Origin: Puffinus mauretanicus
Lineage: Eukaryota; Chordata; Aves; Procellariiformes; Procellariidae
Direction of reading: 5' to 3'
Length of the DNA: 64,000 nt
Assembly: GCA_023333565.1 (NCBI GenBank)
Contig: JAJKFH010000686.1
Coordinates: 100,661-164,660 of the forward strand
Part shown: positions 50,001 through 63,474 of the stretch, piece after piece
Layout of the letters: every line of letters begins with the position of its first letter
Position numbering within the stretch: position 1 is the stretch's first letter
Made by a program: the position numbers and the translations under genes
Notes under the pieces: generated by a model
Seen by the model: only the letters and a program-made list of their open reading frames with translations
Databases searched by the model: none
Told to the model about the DNA's origin: nothing

Positions 50001-53000
50001 ATTGCTTGGAGCACAGCTGAGACTCCCCTGGGGCTGACCATTGGTGCGATGCTCTGCCCAGCCTGCCCTGGATCTGTGCACCTGCCTGAGGGGTGTTTGC
50101 TCCCTGACTTTGGATTATTCGGACCTCTTTGTATGCTCCTTTCTTGCCTTGCTTCCTTTGTCCTGCTGTGCATCGTGCTCAGGGGAGTGGGGCCTGTGCC
50201 CCCTTCCCATTGGGGCCACGGAGCAGTGAGCGAGTGTTAAGGCAGCTCTGAAACGAAGAGCATTTGGCTGCTCAGTGAAGCCTCTGCAGTTGGGATGCTG
50301 AAGGGGTCTTGCTTTCCGTAGCTGTGTGTGCAAAGCTGGGAGGCTGCCTCTCCATAGCCTCTGCTTTGGAAGGAAAAATGTACGCCGTAGCTACCTCGCA
50401 GCGAGCTCACAGGCTCCCCAGCCCCCTGCCTCGCTGCTGCTGCTTCTCTCTTACTAAACTACTGGGTTATTTTTAACTTGGAAAAATTACAACCCAAGAT
50501 TTGCATTCTCTACCCCCAGCGGAGGGCTGGAGGCAGGATGTGGGGGAGGCACTGCGGAGGGCTGGGAATGCAGATCACCGCTCCGGCAGGCCTGTTTCCA
50601 GGGGCTCGTGCCCCCTGCAGCACTCTGCCTGCCGGGCTCCGCATGCTCGTCAAGCTGCGAGGCTGCGCAGAGGGGAGGTGGGGAGGCGGATTCTCCGCTC
50701 GACGCGGTTGGAGTTTCAGCCTGGATTCCCATGGCGAATACACGGAGCAGCTGCAGACACATAAACAAATCCTGCTGCAGCAGGCTGTGGGGAGAGAGCT
50801 GGGCTGTGGGCTGCCAGGGTGCTTGCGTGACAGCCTGCAGACGGGTGGCTTCTGACGGGGGCTGGATACCTCCTTCAAAGAGTATCCCACAGAGAAGGTC
50901 TCGGGTGATTGAGCGTGTTGTGGAGGAGCAGTGGCTGGGTTGCTGTTTTGCCCGGCGGAGGAGGCTTTGGTGGGCCACGCAGCCCTCCCTAATTCAGCTT
51001 GCTGAGAGCTGGTTGGGAGGAGCCAGGGAGAGAAGTGTCACTCTTGCGCCGTATTTCTCTTTCTCCCTCCCCCAGTTCTGCCCCTTCAGTGTTTTGCAGG
51101 CAGTTGTCTTGTCAGTGCTCGTCTCCCCTGCCTGGATCTCCATGAGCGACCAGGAGCACTTCTCGAAACCCGGTGGCAGGGCGATGTCTCTGCAGAGCCC
51201 CTTCTCTGTGCAGCCCACAGGAATGTAGTTGTCTGAGTCCCTCTGGATTGCACCACAGACACTCAGGCTTTGAGCTCCGGTAGCTCTGCCGGCTGAGACG
51301 TGTCTGTGCAGCCCTGCCTGGAAACAGGAATTGATAAGGTAGCAAGAACCAAAAAGCACCAGGGGACTGCAAATGTCTCTCATTCTGCTGTTTGGTGCTT
51401 GGAGAAAGGTGTTGTTTGAGCCAAGTGGATGAAGGGCAGTGCAAGCTCTGAATTCTGTTCTCGGTCTGTCCCAGCTGGACCTGTGGGTCCTCTCCTGCTG
51501 CTCACCTGTGGTGTGGATGCATCAGGTAGGGAGGGTGGCTGATGCCTGGGCCATTCTTGGTTGTCCTTGGGCTTGCGGTCTGCCTTGCCAACAGCAAAGC
51601 TGCTGAGGGTGGAGAGTGCTCTGGAGGCCCCTCTGATGGGCAGGTGCTGCTAGGCCCTGGGGACCTCTGCTCTAGCTTGCCTGGGAGAGCCTGCCAGAGC
51701 CCATCAGTCCTGGCCTGTCATCTGCTACTCCGTAGTGCTCTGTAGTGATTAGGACAGGAGTAGCAGGGCAATGCAGCAAACCTCTTGGCAAGCAATGGCC
51801 AGTACTTATTTCCCCCAGCTTCAGGCAGATGCAGGCACCCTTGCTCCTTTGGGAATGATTCATGTTTGCTTGCCAAGGCTGGTCCCTTACCCCCAGCACA
51901 TTGATCCGGCTTGGCCCGACATGCTTCTGGTCAGCGTGCTGATGCAAGAGGCTCTCCAGGCTGTGGGATGAGGCACGCCATGAGATGCTGATGCTGTTCC
52001 TGTGCCTCTGACCAGGGCCAAATACCAAGACTCTGGGAGTTCCTGCTGGAGCAGCAGTATTAATGCCTCAGCTCTGCAAAGGACTGAAAAGTTTCACGTG
52101 ATGCCTGACCCTGATACAAAAATGACGTGGCTCGGTGTCATCTCTGCATGGTAGGCAATGGCTACTGACTACTCTCCCCTTTTCTCAAGGCTGTAAGGTT
52201 TGTTGTCAGGCATGAGACACTGCTCCTCCATGTTTGAGGCAAGGACTGCTGCCATGATGACAGCAGGCAGTGGGGAGCAGAGCAGCTTTCAGGCTGCCAG
52301 AGCTGGAGCAGCACCTCTTCCCCCTCAAAGAGCTGCTTCTGCAGCTTGCGTGAGGCAGTGGGGATGTCCCCGCTGCCCCAAAATGGTGGGTACGCACAAG
52401 GACACCTGCTGACACTGGCATAGGGGTTGGTGGTGTGGGACAAAAGAAGGACCAGGACCATTTACCTGTGAGACAGTCTTTTGAAAGCTCTTGGTTGCCC
52501 CATGGCCTGACATCCTTTGTTGCTGCCTTGTGTTTGGAAGGGCTGAGAAGGGCCCTTGTGCGGTGGCTGTGGGAGCTGCCTGCAGCTCTGTGCCGCTGGA
52601 AGCACTGGCTCCTGCTCCAGAGAGACCTGAGTCTTCTCATCAGTCTGTACTTTGACCTCTGCCAGTCTTTCTCAGGGCAGGCTAGCACAGCTTCTGGTAC
52701 CAGAGCAGCAAGGGTGTCCTGAGGCTCCCTGGCTCCACCCGGGCTAGCTGCAGTCCATGAGCCTGGCTTCGTGCTGGCCAGCAGAATTGGCCAGCAGGTT
52801 TGGATGCAGCACCCCTGACTAATCTCTTTTCCTTCAAGCTGTGCCCAAACACTGAGGAGATGCAGCACTTCCTGAGGCGCTTCAGCAGAGCAGATCTGCT
52901 TGTCTGAAAATCAGTAGCTTCATGGCATGGCTGTGCAATTCTTCTCTCTTCTTTATCTCTCTGCCTTTCTGCTTGTCCTTTGGGGCTGCATGCAAAGTGC

Positions 53001-55227
53001 TGTGCCTGTTTGGGAGCTGTATTTTCAAGGGATCCTTTCTGTGATTAAAACTATAGGAGGGGGAGAGAGAAAGGCCACATGATGTTGAGGAGGTGAGGGA
53101 GGCTTGCACCCCTCATCTGGAAAGAAGCGTCACCAGAAGTCTGCTGACAGATGGAGGTCAGACACTTCTTGATTCCTCTATCTCAAAGGAGCTGCTTGCA
53201 GTGGGACCTTGTCCTTGGCACCTCCCCAGAGCCTGAGCCTGCTGTGCTGTGCCTGGTGCTGCTTCTGCGCCTGGGAAGGGGACCCTCGGGGTGCAGGGAG
53301 CTCGGCTGGCAGATGGGGTCAGCCTGGAGAGGGTGTATTTCCAGTGGGGCCAGTGCCAGCTAGTTTGGGGGATGAGTGAGAATGTGTGGAGTGGGGTATA
53401 CTGTTCTAGAGTACTTCTCTGGTTTGTATATAAGCAGAGGGGCCTCCAGCCTGAAGTGTGGGGTTCCTATTCCCCTTGAATGTCTTTGATGAACCACAGA
53501 ATGAGTTTATCTTCTGGTTTGCCATGTAGGAAAAGCAGCTGGGAAAACTGCTAATCTCTAAACGCTGGCTTTTAGCTCCTGGTGAGGGTGGGCAGCTGAG
53601 GCATGGACCACAACTCGTGTTTTCAGAGTGATTTAAGGTAGTGTTGTGAGCCTGCAGTTGTCACTGTGTGCTCCCGGTTGGCACTGTGCTGTTACCTTGG
53701 ACCAAAAGTAGTTGCTGGAGAGACTTCTCGCCTCAGCCATGGTGCAAGGCAGACTATACTCCCCCTGGACCCAGCTTGCTTTGCTTCAAGAGCAGGTGTC
53801 AGGGGCTCTCACTTCTGGCCTGGGACCTTAGAATCCCAGAGACCTGCTGAGAAGCAAATGCAATGTTTTTGCTGGATTTTTATCACTTCATTGAGATGTG
53901 GCGTGCATGTGCAGGGTGCTGAGTGGCTTGGTTGTGTCAGTGACCGTTTGCTGCAGCTGTGGTCTGAAAATCAGAATTGAAATGTATCGTGTAGTGGCAC
54001 ACGTCAACTTACAAGTTCATGGTGCCTGTGGCTGCAACCCAAGGCTGCTGTCTGTTTTTGCTCTTTGCTGCGGCAGCTTTGGAGGGGCTTTGGTGCAGAA
54101 TTCCTACGTAGTGAAAAGAAAGAGTGCAGATTTTCTGAGTGTATTACCACTAGTGTTTCTGGCACATAGGTGGACATGCCTACATGCACTTGTGGGTGCC
54201 CCTTGTCCTTCAAGAGGTGGCTTGTGAGCACTGCTTGCTCTTTGAATCCCAGCTCCTGTTGTGCTTCGTTCTTCCCTTGGAGAAAGCCACATGCCCCTTT
54301 TGTTCATCTTTCTGAAGAGGATGGACAGTCTCTAAGGACCTGATGCTTGGGTGTTGATTTTTGTTCTAACTGCATACATTGTTTCCTGGCTGCAGCTTAT
54401 TTCTACAGATAAAATCTGTTCTTTTTGCCCTTTGAAGAAGGAAGCCACCTGCCTCTCACAGGCAGCTGAACATGGCGCTGTACTGCAGGGATGTGCTCTA
54501 ATTTAAAGTAAAAAAATTCTCATCCGTGCTGCTGTGCTGAATAAGGAGCTTTCTTGGGCAAATGCCATCAGTTTCTGCAGATGCTGAGGCCTCTGCTTTG
54601 TCTGAGTTTGTAGCCCTTTTGACTGTTGGTGACAAGCCTGCGGACACGACCTGGGGGGAACAGGCAGGGCTGTGCTCACGCCTGCTGAGCTGGCCTTGGG
54701 GGAGCTTCTGAGCTGCAGCTGCGGCAGGTACAGCTGTGTGATGAGGTGGGGGGCCGGGGTGCACCGGGGCGGTCAGAGGAGAGAGGGGAGGGCAGGGCTT
54801 GAAGATAGTGGCCAGGGGAACAGAGCCGGGAAGTGAAGCCAAAGCAAAAGCAGGACTGTGTTCAGAGCTGCTGACTCCCACCTTCCTCACCACGCTGCAG
54901 ATGTGATTTCCCTGCAGGAAATGAAAGTTGCTCTTTGGTGTGTCCGTGACTGAGGGGCTGTTGGAGCATCTGTTCCTGTTGGGACACAGAACACTTGAAG
55001 AGATATCGGTGAAAGTCTGCAATGGGGCAATGCCTGCACTCAGAGATTGTACTTTGTGTGTCTAAAGTCATCTGTGGGGCGTGTCCTTCTTGGTGCTTGT
55101 GTGGGTATCTTGGGAAGAGGGAAGGGCTGAGGCGAGGCTGGATGTGTCCCCAAGGGAAACACAGGGGCAGCCCCTGACTGTGTCACATGCCTTACGGGTT
55201 TTGGGGACTGTTCCCAGTTTTTGTGAA
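47086..55227 (+). other. Probable intron, middle part
   Basis: About 8 kb without a recognisable exon. T exceeds A on the plus strand in sampled lines (19 to 8 at 49741, 14 to 5 at 53221). An AATAAA followed by a GT-rich stretch near 47308 resembles a poly(A) site but has no gene attached. A region at 49049-49117 is bounded by AG and GTGAG and open in one frame, but its peptide is not recognised. Confidence 0.45.
48957..49047. repeat. Imperfect direct duplication of about 45 bp
   Basis: GGGGGTGCAGCTAACGCTGG and GCATCCCC recur 48 bases on as GGGGGTACAGCTAATGCTGG and GCATCCCT. Two copies only. They alter a short open frame but carry no known function. Confidence 0.7.
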
Positions 55228-55750
55228 CCATAGAATCATATTAGATTGGAAAAGACCCTTAAGATCGTTGAGTCCAACTATAAACCTAACACTGCCAAGT
55301 CCACCACTAAACCATCTCCCTAAACACCACATCTACACGTCTTCTAAATACCTCCAGTGGTGGTGGCTCAGCCACTTCCCTGGGCAGCCTGTTCCAATGC
55401 TTGAGAACCCTTTCAGTGAATAAATTTTTCCTAATGTCCAATCTAAACCGCCCCTGGCACAACCTGAGGCCATTTGCTCTTCTCCTATCACTTGTTACTT
55501 GGGAAAAGAGACTGACACCCACCTCGCTACAACCTCCTTTCAGGTAGTTGTAGAGCGCGATGAGGTCTCCCCTCAGCCTCCTTTTCTTCAGACTAAGCAA
55601 CCCCGGTTCCCTCAGCCGCTCCTCATCAGACTTGTGCTCCAGGCCCTGCACCAGCTTCGCTGCCCTTCTTTGGATGTGCTCCAGCACCTTGATACCTTTC
55701 TTGTAGTGAGGGGCCCAAAACTGAACCAAAGCTTCATCCTCCTGCACCGT
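55228..55750 (-). mobile_element. CR1 LINE, 3' fragment with intact-looking ORF2 end
   Basis: The minus strand reads 146 codons without a stop: [20 protein letters not shown], then [27 protein letters not shown] text and [18 protein letters not shown], ending in VVFREMV, followed by the 3' UTR and ATGATTCTATG end at 55228. Subfamily features (VFKRRVDVV, a GGCAGTGTTAGG-type UTR) match the copy at 1-294, so both probably belong to the same relatively recent CR1 group. The element is 5'-truncated. Confidence 0.94.
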
Positions 55751-56534
55751 TCCACCAAAGTGCTTGTCCTGTTGGGACCCTGAGAACTGCCCCTTTTTGA
55801 CTGATCCTCACCTGTGTATGTGTTATATTACGTGGAGGACAGCTTTTTGCCAGGTATCTTGGTGATCAATTAACTTACATTATCCCAGCCTTTTTTGGGG
55901 GATGCACTGCAAAATCAACTGGAGTTTCAGATGTAAGAGCCCACCAGCAGAGTCTCCTAAAAGGCAAGTAGGACGTCAGCTGAGAGCAACTTGTATGATG
56001 CAGGCTCATCCTGTTGCCTGCTCTTGGAATATGTCACCTGTGGGCAGAGTCCTCTTCTGCTTGTTAACACATGCTACGTTTTCAGCTCGTTGGCTGTGGA
56101 GACCATCAGACTGGTGGGCCAGTCTAATTACATCTTGTTCCCGCAAGATAACGTTTTAATGTAATTCAATCTTAGGTGGTGTTGGTGCTCTCTGTGATGA
56201 AGGTCCTCTGCAGTCGGAATAATCCTTGTCTAGCTCTCACTGTTTTGCAGTGCAAATCTTTGCAGTGCCTCAGGCTGTGTTTTTTGTAAGGTTTCAACAA
56301 GAACGGATGTTGTTTTTGAGGAAGAGGTTACAGAAGAAGGCAAAATCTGATCTTTTTCCTGTCCTTGTAAAAATTCAGCCAGCCTCCGCAAAGCACCAGC
56401 CTCTGAAAACAAACATTTGATTTTAAAAAAAGCTGTTTGTCACTGTGCTCTATTCCCTTTGCACCTGAATGAAGGAGGGCAGAAGCCTGTTACCACGACT
56501 GTCTTTGTGTTACCTTAAATGGAGAAGTCGTCTT
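55751..56534 (+). other. Probable intron between CR1 and tandem repeat
   Basis: No gene or repeat recognised. A short AT-rich patch with TCTAATTACATC lies near 56125. Confidence 0.4.
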
Positions 56535-57740
56535 TCTCTCGGACCTTGTCCTCATTCTTCTGCTAAGCCTTAGACAAGGACCCCCAGGCATTGCACCTGT
56601 AAAAATTTCTCCCATCCCAAGTGTCTTGGCAGCTGCCTTCCAGCCCCACTCCAACGACAGCTCTCATCCTTCAATCCTATCCCTAGCCTTCATTTTCTTG
56701 GGAATGGGTAGACATGGCCCTGAAGCCATGTTGCAGACCAGAGACTTCTCCTAGCGCAGGTCTCCTGACCGTTTCCTTTCGGCAATCCTTTTCCAGCCCC
56801 ACTCTGTCTGCAGCTCCTCTCAACCCTAACTCTCCCTTTTCAGGGGAAGCCGTAGAGAAGGCTGCTGAGCCATTTTCCAGACCAAAGGTTTCTCTAAGCC
56901 CCAGTCTCTTTGCAGGCCCCCACTTTGCTTTGGCAGCCCATTTCTAACCCGGTTCCCACTGAAACCCTAGGCTTTCGCTTTCTGTCAGCCTTAACCCTAG
57001 TTCTCACTTTCCATCTGAGCCTTAGACATGGAAACCCAGATGAAAGAGTTCTCCCAGCCCAGGCCTCTTGGCAGCCCCCACTTGGCTTTGGCAGTCCCTT
57101 TCCAGCCACAGTCCAACTGCAGCTCTAGGCTTTCTCTCTCTCTCAGCCCTAACCCTAAGCCTGGCTCTAGCTCTCTTTTTTTCCCACAGAACAATAGAGA
57201 AGGCCCCATAGCCATTGCCCAGATGAAAGCTTTGACCCAGCCCAGCTCTCTTGGTAGCTCCTGCTTGGCTGTTGAAGCCCCAGCCCAGGCTCAGCTGTAA
57301 GCTCTCTCTTTCAATCAGCCCTAACTCATTTTTTGTGAAGAACTGTAGGGAAGACCCCTAACCCATTGACTCACACCAAAGCTTTCTCCCAACCCAGGTC
57401 TCTTGGCAGCTGCCAGGTACTTTTGCAGCCCCTTTCCAGCACCACTGCAGCTGCAGCTCTGGACTTTATTTGTCTCAGCATTACCCAACCCTAATCTTAT
57501 GGCTGAACATTGGACACGGTCATCCTTGTGGAAGGTTTCTGCAAGCCCAGGTCTTTTAGCAACCCCCACTTTCTTCTAGTAAGCCCTTTCCAGCTCCTCT
57601 CAAACTGCAGCTTCTCTCAACCCTAACCTTAATTTTATGTCTGAACCCCAAACAAGGGCTGCCAGATGGGTCGTCTTCTTCCAGGCCAGGTGTTTTGGCA
57701 GCTCCCACTTTGCTTTGGCCATGCTTTTACAGCCCCATTT
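56535..57740 (+). repeat. Degenerate tandem repeat, about eight units of 136-181 bp
   Basis: A block like TCTTGGCAGCCCCCACTTTG, followed by GCAGCCCCTTTCCAGCCCCA, a CAACTGCAGCTCT word, T/C-rich TTTCTCTCTCTCAG, and CCCTAACCCTAA, recurs with anchors near 56625, 56761, 56905, 57064, 57246, 57399, 57552 and 57691. Spacing is 136, 144, 159, 182, 153, 153 and 139 bases. Units are perhaps 65-80 percent alike by eye. Only one unit has two adjacent CCCTAA hexamers (57147-57158), so this is not interstitial telomere DNA. I do not recognise the family. Confidence 0.8.
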
Positions 57741-60700
57741 CCCCTGGCTGGCCTGTGTACCCGGAGGTCCCATTCCCCAGGCTTGCGGGTAACACAGAGC
57801 AGAGTTGAGGTTAGCTGGGGTTCCTTTCCTGGTACCTTAAAATTTTATGTGCAAATTTCTGGAATTTTTTTTTTTTAAAGTCAGAAAACTGCTATTTCAA
57901 AGTTGAGCAATCGAACAGGCATTGTGCAACATTAACTCACTTCCCTTTTTCCCCTTCCTTCTCATTCGCTCTCAGGGGATGGCACAGCAGCCGTGCCTTC
58001 TCCTGTCTGCAGGGCTGATGAAGGATGCGGATAATAGCACAGACGGGCTGCTCCTTCCCAGTTTTGGATCCAAGCTTTGGATTTGGATTCTGATGTTGCT
58101 GCTAGCACACAGCATTGGTGGGCAAAGCTTTTCCCGTGGAACAGCCACTTACAGAAGTTCAATTAATAGTGCTTGTGCAACCTTCATTGTAGCATTTTCA
58201 GGGTTTTGAGTTCTTCCATCAGAGTCCTTTAAATATCCTCTTGAGATGTGAGGTGGTGTGGTTGAAATGCAGCCAAGGCCCGTGAGCAACCCAGACCCCA
58301 GGCTCCTGGAGAGGGAGGGAGTGGTGCTGGTCTGTGGGGTGGGGAGTAGGTGCTCCTGTTGCTGCCCAGGCGTGGAAGCAGTAGCGCTCCGGAGCTGGCA
58401 TCGCATACTGCCGTAAAGAACGTCTTTATGGGCACAACTAATTTTGCAGCCTGTAAAGTAGTTCTAGGGCTCTCACGTGGCTTTTAAAGGTGACTGGCAA
58501 AGATTTCATGGAAAAGGAGCCAACAGCAGGTTGCTGAGTGCCTGTGATGACGGGTACAAGCACCCAGACTGCCCCCTCGGAGCATGGTCAGCGGTGCTGC
58601 GTGCCCCTCACACCGGGGCTGATGTGCAGCGGCCTCGGGGGAGCCGCTCTCTGCTGCTCTGGGAGGGCGGGTGGGAGGTGTCAGGATTGTGCCTCTGGTG
58701 GAAAATCTGCATATTTCATATTTTTCTGGTGTGAAACTGCAGACTCTGAGTGTGGAAAATTGTTTCAAAAAGGCAAGTCTGAGGTTTAAACCCTCTTTGA
58801 AACCCTTTCCTTTTCTTGGAAAAAACGACCTTGAAAGAGCGTAACAAGCTGCGAGCTCTTCCTCCAGCCGGGCTGGGTGGCTAGCACTCTGCCTCCCCTG
58901 CGGTTGCTCTCCCCTAGCCCAGCAATGCTCCCAGAAAGCTGAAAATAGTTGATGCTTCCCATCCCTGAGGCAATTATTTGATCCTCTGCAGTTGATCTGA
59001 GCTATTCTTGGAGCTAACAGCTGGCCCCGGCAGGGTCCCGGGTTGAGGGCTGCGCACCCCCGGAACCCGGGCTGGGTTCTGGAAGGAGCACGCAGTAGCC
59101 CGGACTGTGAGCTGTTGCCCGGCAAGCTGCCCACACCAGCAGTGCCCCGTTAGCAGCCCTTGGTGCTGGGCTTCCCATGGTGGGGCCCGCTCCTGCGACG
59201 CGTGTTCCCACATGCGCAGGTTCGTCCGTGCTGCCTGAAGACCTGCAGTTCCCAAAATGAGCTGGATGTATAAGCGAACTTCACGCAGAGCTCGCCGTCA
59301 CCATCACACAAGGTGATGAGATGAGTATTAGAAATTATTTGTTCTTCAGCGGTAATATGAAACACTGTCAGTTTTGGAAGCAAGGTTACGGGCGCTGTCA
59401 CGTGGTATCACATAGTATCTTTCTGGGAGCTTTGTGCACCCCTAGCCATTGCATCAGGATTTCCTTCCTGGTTGCTCTTAGCCTGAAGGCCAGGAGGTGT
59501 GTGTTGCACCCAGCGTCTTCCCAGACAGACTGAAGCAGCAGAACAATGCTGCTTGCTGTGGTCACAGACTGCTAGCTATGCAGTATGTAAATGAAATTAA
59601 TATTAGAGAATGTTGTTTGAGACTTTGTTGTCTCTAAAGTTTCAAAACCCAGCCAAAAGTATGCTTATACCATTAAATTGGGGGACTTCTTTGGGTCGTG
59701 ACTTTGAGACTGCTATGGGATATGTCTGAGGTTATCTGAGATCTATTTGGGGGTTAAAGGGGGACCCTGAAGAGCTGCTTGTTTTAATGCTGTGTACCAG
59801 TTGCAGGCAAGCTAGCATTGTAACTATTTTTGCAAACCACATACTAGGAATTCTTTGGTGTCCTGTGGCAGTTTGTCTTCTAGATTTCCTGCTTCCAGCA
59901 CTGTGACTTGCAACATTTCTTACAGCCTTGCGGTCGCAGCGGTGTTGCAGGGTTTCTCTACAGGCCTCACATGCCATTGCAATGGCTGTGCAGGAGACGC
60001 TGCAGGCGGGTGCCCATGGGGACACTGGGGCACGCTCGGAGGGTTTTGCCAGAGATGCCTGTCACCCAGCCCTGCTGTTGGCCGGGGGACTTCTCAGATT
60101 GGATGGTAACAGTGATATTTAGGACACGTTCAGCTCTTTGAGCGAATGTGGGCCTGAGAACAAAGTCTGTCGGGTCAGCCTGACCTTGCAGTAACTCCTC
60201 CAGGTAGGTCAGACTCGTAGAGGGGCTGTGAAATGTTCTCCTGGGCTGGCCCCTGCTCTGGGCCGGCAGCGTGGCTGGGGATGCGCTTCTGGAGGCTTAG
60301 TAAAAGAGCCGGGGATACTTTCTCGCTAGGGGATGCCTCAGCACAGTTGGAGAAAAAAGGCTGGAAGCTGTTCTTAGTGAGGCTGGCTGCTGGGGACTGG
60401 CTGGGGACTCCTCTGGGCAATGTGCTCTGAAGCGAGGTGTGGTGGCATGCTGGGCAGGGTCCCAACGTCCTCTGTGCTGGAGAGGCAGATCTGGAGAGGA
60501 GCTCTTCCTTGCCGACTGTCTGGCTTCTCTGAGCCTTCCCCAGCCTCCTGAATTTGCCCCATTTGCTTTGTCATGCCAGCTCTTGCAAGCATCGGATGTG
60601 CTGTGCAATTGCTGATCACCCCAAGCAGAGTTTTGTCTTGGATTTTCCTGGGGGTTGAGTGCAGAAAGGGCGAGTACCATATTATTTTCAGCTTCAGTCC

Positions 60701-63474
60701 TCTCTGACTTCAGATCGGCCTTCCTCAAAGCACAGCCCCAGGCATGCAGAGCGGCGGCAGAGAGCCGGGGTCCAGCCACGTGCGGCATTCCTCCTGGTTT
60801 TGCAGTGTGGGGCTGCCTGCCTGCTCTTTTTAGCCCCCTATACAAACTATAAATATAATATAAAATAATAGGAAGAGAGAAGCAAGATAGGTGCAGAAAG
60901 CCAAGCTTCCCCTTCCAGCACTGGCCCTCACGGGAGCTCGGGGGAGAACTGCAAGAGGAGGCTCTCAGAAGCACAGAGGAGCAGGGGCATGCTGTGTGAC
61001 ATATGGATGGCCCTGACAGGAGCTTTGATGTTGAACGCTGCCGTAGCTTGACTGTTGGAAGATGTCTGGGGAGAGGGAACGCACACCCAGGTTGGAGCGT
61101 CAGCTAGGCAGCGAATTTCAAGGGAACGTGGTGATTTAAAACAATGGAGGAAAGTGTGGGGAGAACTGTAGCCCACGTCAACTTGCCTCTTCGAGGTGGT
61201 TTGATCCTGTCAAGGTATTGTCTGAGCACCTACTGTTTCATTTCCATGCTTCAGAGCTTTTTACGAGCCCGGAAGGATGTCTTGCCTGTGTAGCTGTAAA
61301 ATCCTTGCCTAGCATGTGGGAAACTCTGTAGAGGGTGCCCTGAACACCCTCAGCTTGCCATTGTATTTGCAGAAGTGCACTCTGCCATAGGGTGCTGGGA
61401 GGGACCTGTGGGGTGCCCAGAACAGTAATAGGAAGGTACTGCAGGCCACTGAGCAGAGTGGGACGCTGAGGAGCTGGTGTGGCTGGCTCTCTTGAGCAAG
61501 CTAGTCCTACCAGCCGTGAGTCCTGCTTGCCAAGATCCTGCGCCTGGGCTTTGCATTAGCACCTTTTCTGCTGTGTTCAGGGATGAATCTAACTACTCCT
61601 TGGGTGCTGTACACTTGGTACCTGCTCCCACCATGTACAGAAGCATGTACCTGCTGCTCCAGAACATCTCCTGGCTCTGCTTCGTCCAGGTGCTTCTCAC
61701 TCTCTCGGTGGCTCTCTGCAGGCCGGGTGCAGGAGTGCGTGTTTCCTAGTCTAATGGTGGTGTAGCAGTTGCATGTACAAATGGAGTCCTCAGTGCTCAG
61801 CTTATGTTGCCCAGCTCGTGCATCGGTCACTGATTGCACTTAAGGGTGAGTGCACAAGTGTGCATTTTGTTTGTTCAGAGCTATATTTTCAGCAGATGGT
61901 GTTGAGCAAGGAAGAAACCGGATGTTCTGATGTGGAGACGTGCTGTATGGTGGAAAGTTTGGAAAGGCGCTTTGGCTTTTGTGCCAGGACCCTCCTCTCC
62001 TTCTGACATGCAACAGGATGTAGGCAAAGGCAGTCTGTCTTTCTATCAGGTACGATCTTGAATAGCATCCTCAGCGGCGGCCCATCTGTAATGGCTTTGT
62101 CCTAGGCAGTCCCTGGGGCTGCTCGGGCGTGTCCGTGATAGTGCTGAAAGGCAGTCCTAGCACACAACCTCTCCCGAGTGCTGTGGTCTCAAAATATTGT
62201 TTTCCTTTGTCTCTGCTAACATGAATGAGTTAACATGCTACATGGGTACTGGGCGGCACTCCACAGCCAAGGCTCTGCGCTTCATAGGCTCCAGCTCGGA
62301 TGCCCTGTAAGTGCTGTGGCTAATCCAGCCCAAGACGGACTAGCTCACACACGCCTTTGGGTATATCCCTGTTACCGCTGTAGAGCTTTATTCCTTTTCC
62401 TTCATATGTTGACCTGCTCCCCCAAACTTGGCTAGTGTGTTTCTGAAACGCATGTTAAAAGTTCTCCTCTAGCCCTGGAGATCTGTCTCCTTACAGGTTG
62501 ACTAGTCAGGGCCCCTGTGGCTTTTCCTTGCCTTTGCTCATTTTCAGTGCCCGTTTTTCTCCTCCAGCTGAAGATCATCTTGAGAAGATCTTCTCCCATT
62601 TCTGAGGGAAAACACAGGTGAACCACTCTGCGGGGATGTGCGCTGATGGAGTTGTGTGTACAAATGATAGATGATCGCTCCCTGCAATGAGCTGTGGTTG
62701 CTTTCACAGAGCGCTTGTATGTATTTGTGCTTGCAAGACTGGTGTTCGGCGCTGTGTGGCAGGAGCACTGTGTGTGTCTGCAGGATTCTGGGAGCACGTG
62801 AGCCACATGTTAGTGAGCCTCAGCCTCTGAACTGGGAAAATCAATCCTCCAGCTGCAGAGGAGAGCTTGGCCACTCTTGTGGGAAGGCTAGTAGAAGGGG
62901 AAGAGCACATGGTCACTGCTTGGTCTTGGGTTGGTGTTGGCTCAGATGTAGAATTTCTGATGATGTTTTTGGCTTGTGCACAGATGCTGCAACTCCTGGA
63001 GGAGCCCAGGCAGGAGCGACAGGAAATACTGGCATGATGTGGACTCGGCCTAGCATAGGGATGTCTTGCGCTTTCAGAACAATAAAAATAAATCCAAGGG
63101 AGGAGCGTAGTAACCTGATGTGCCCCAAATTGTGTAACTGAAAACATCATTGCTAGCAGCAGATGCTTTGTAGAGGCTGTGCCACAGCGAGTTGGTCTGC
63201 TCACGTAGAGGGACAAAACACAGCTTTCAGCACTGCTTTGCTTGTCTCTTGAAATGCAACAAGACAGCTCCTGAGTGCATGGTCAGCCTGCCAGTGCGGT
63301 ATGCCATGTTGGTGTGCTCGCTGCTTGTATGCAGTGCCCAGCGCTGGGGGGTTTCAGAGGAGGTAGTACCACGACCTCATGAAGGAGGACTTGCCTTTGG
63401 CTGTGGCAGCCGAAAGCACTGGTGACCCCCTGATGCTGGGGGTGTTGTGGGCTGGCAGCGCTGCTGTGGGACGT
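57741..63474 (+). other. Probable intron, last part
   Basis: No recognised coding exon. T exceeds A in sampled lines (22 to 10 at 61561, 18 to 13 at 62641). Open frames near 57922-58209 and 61477-61749 contain hydrophobic stretches, but their codon context, flanks and sequence do not match a protein I know. Confidence 0.4.

Noticed and set aside
57147..57158. Interstitial telomeric repeat
   Set aside because: Only two adjacent CCCTAA hexamers occur, in one unit of a longer tandem repeat. Other units have single or altered copies.
61477..61749. Membrane-like open frame of 90 codons
   Set aside because: The hydrophobic stretch is short, and there is no homology, matching splice sites or phase with any neighbour.
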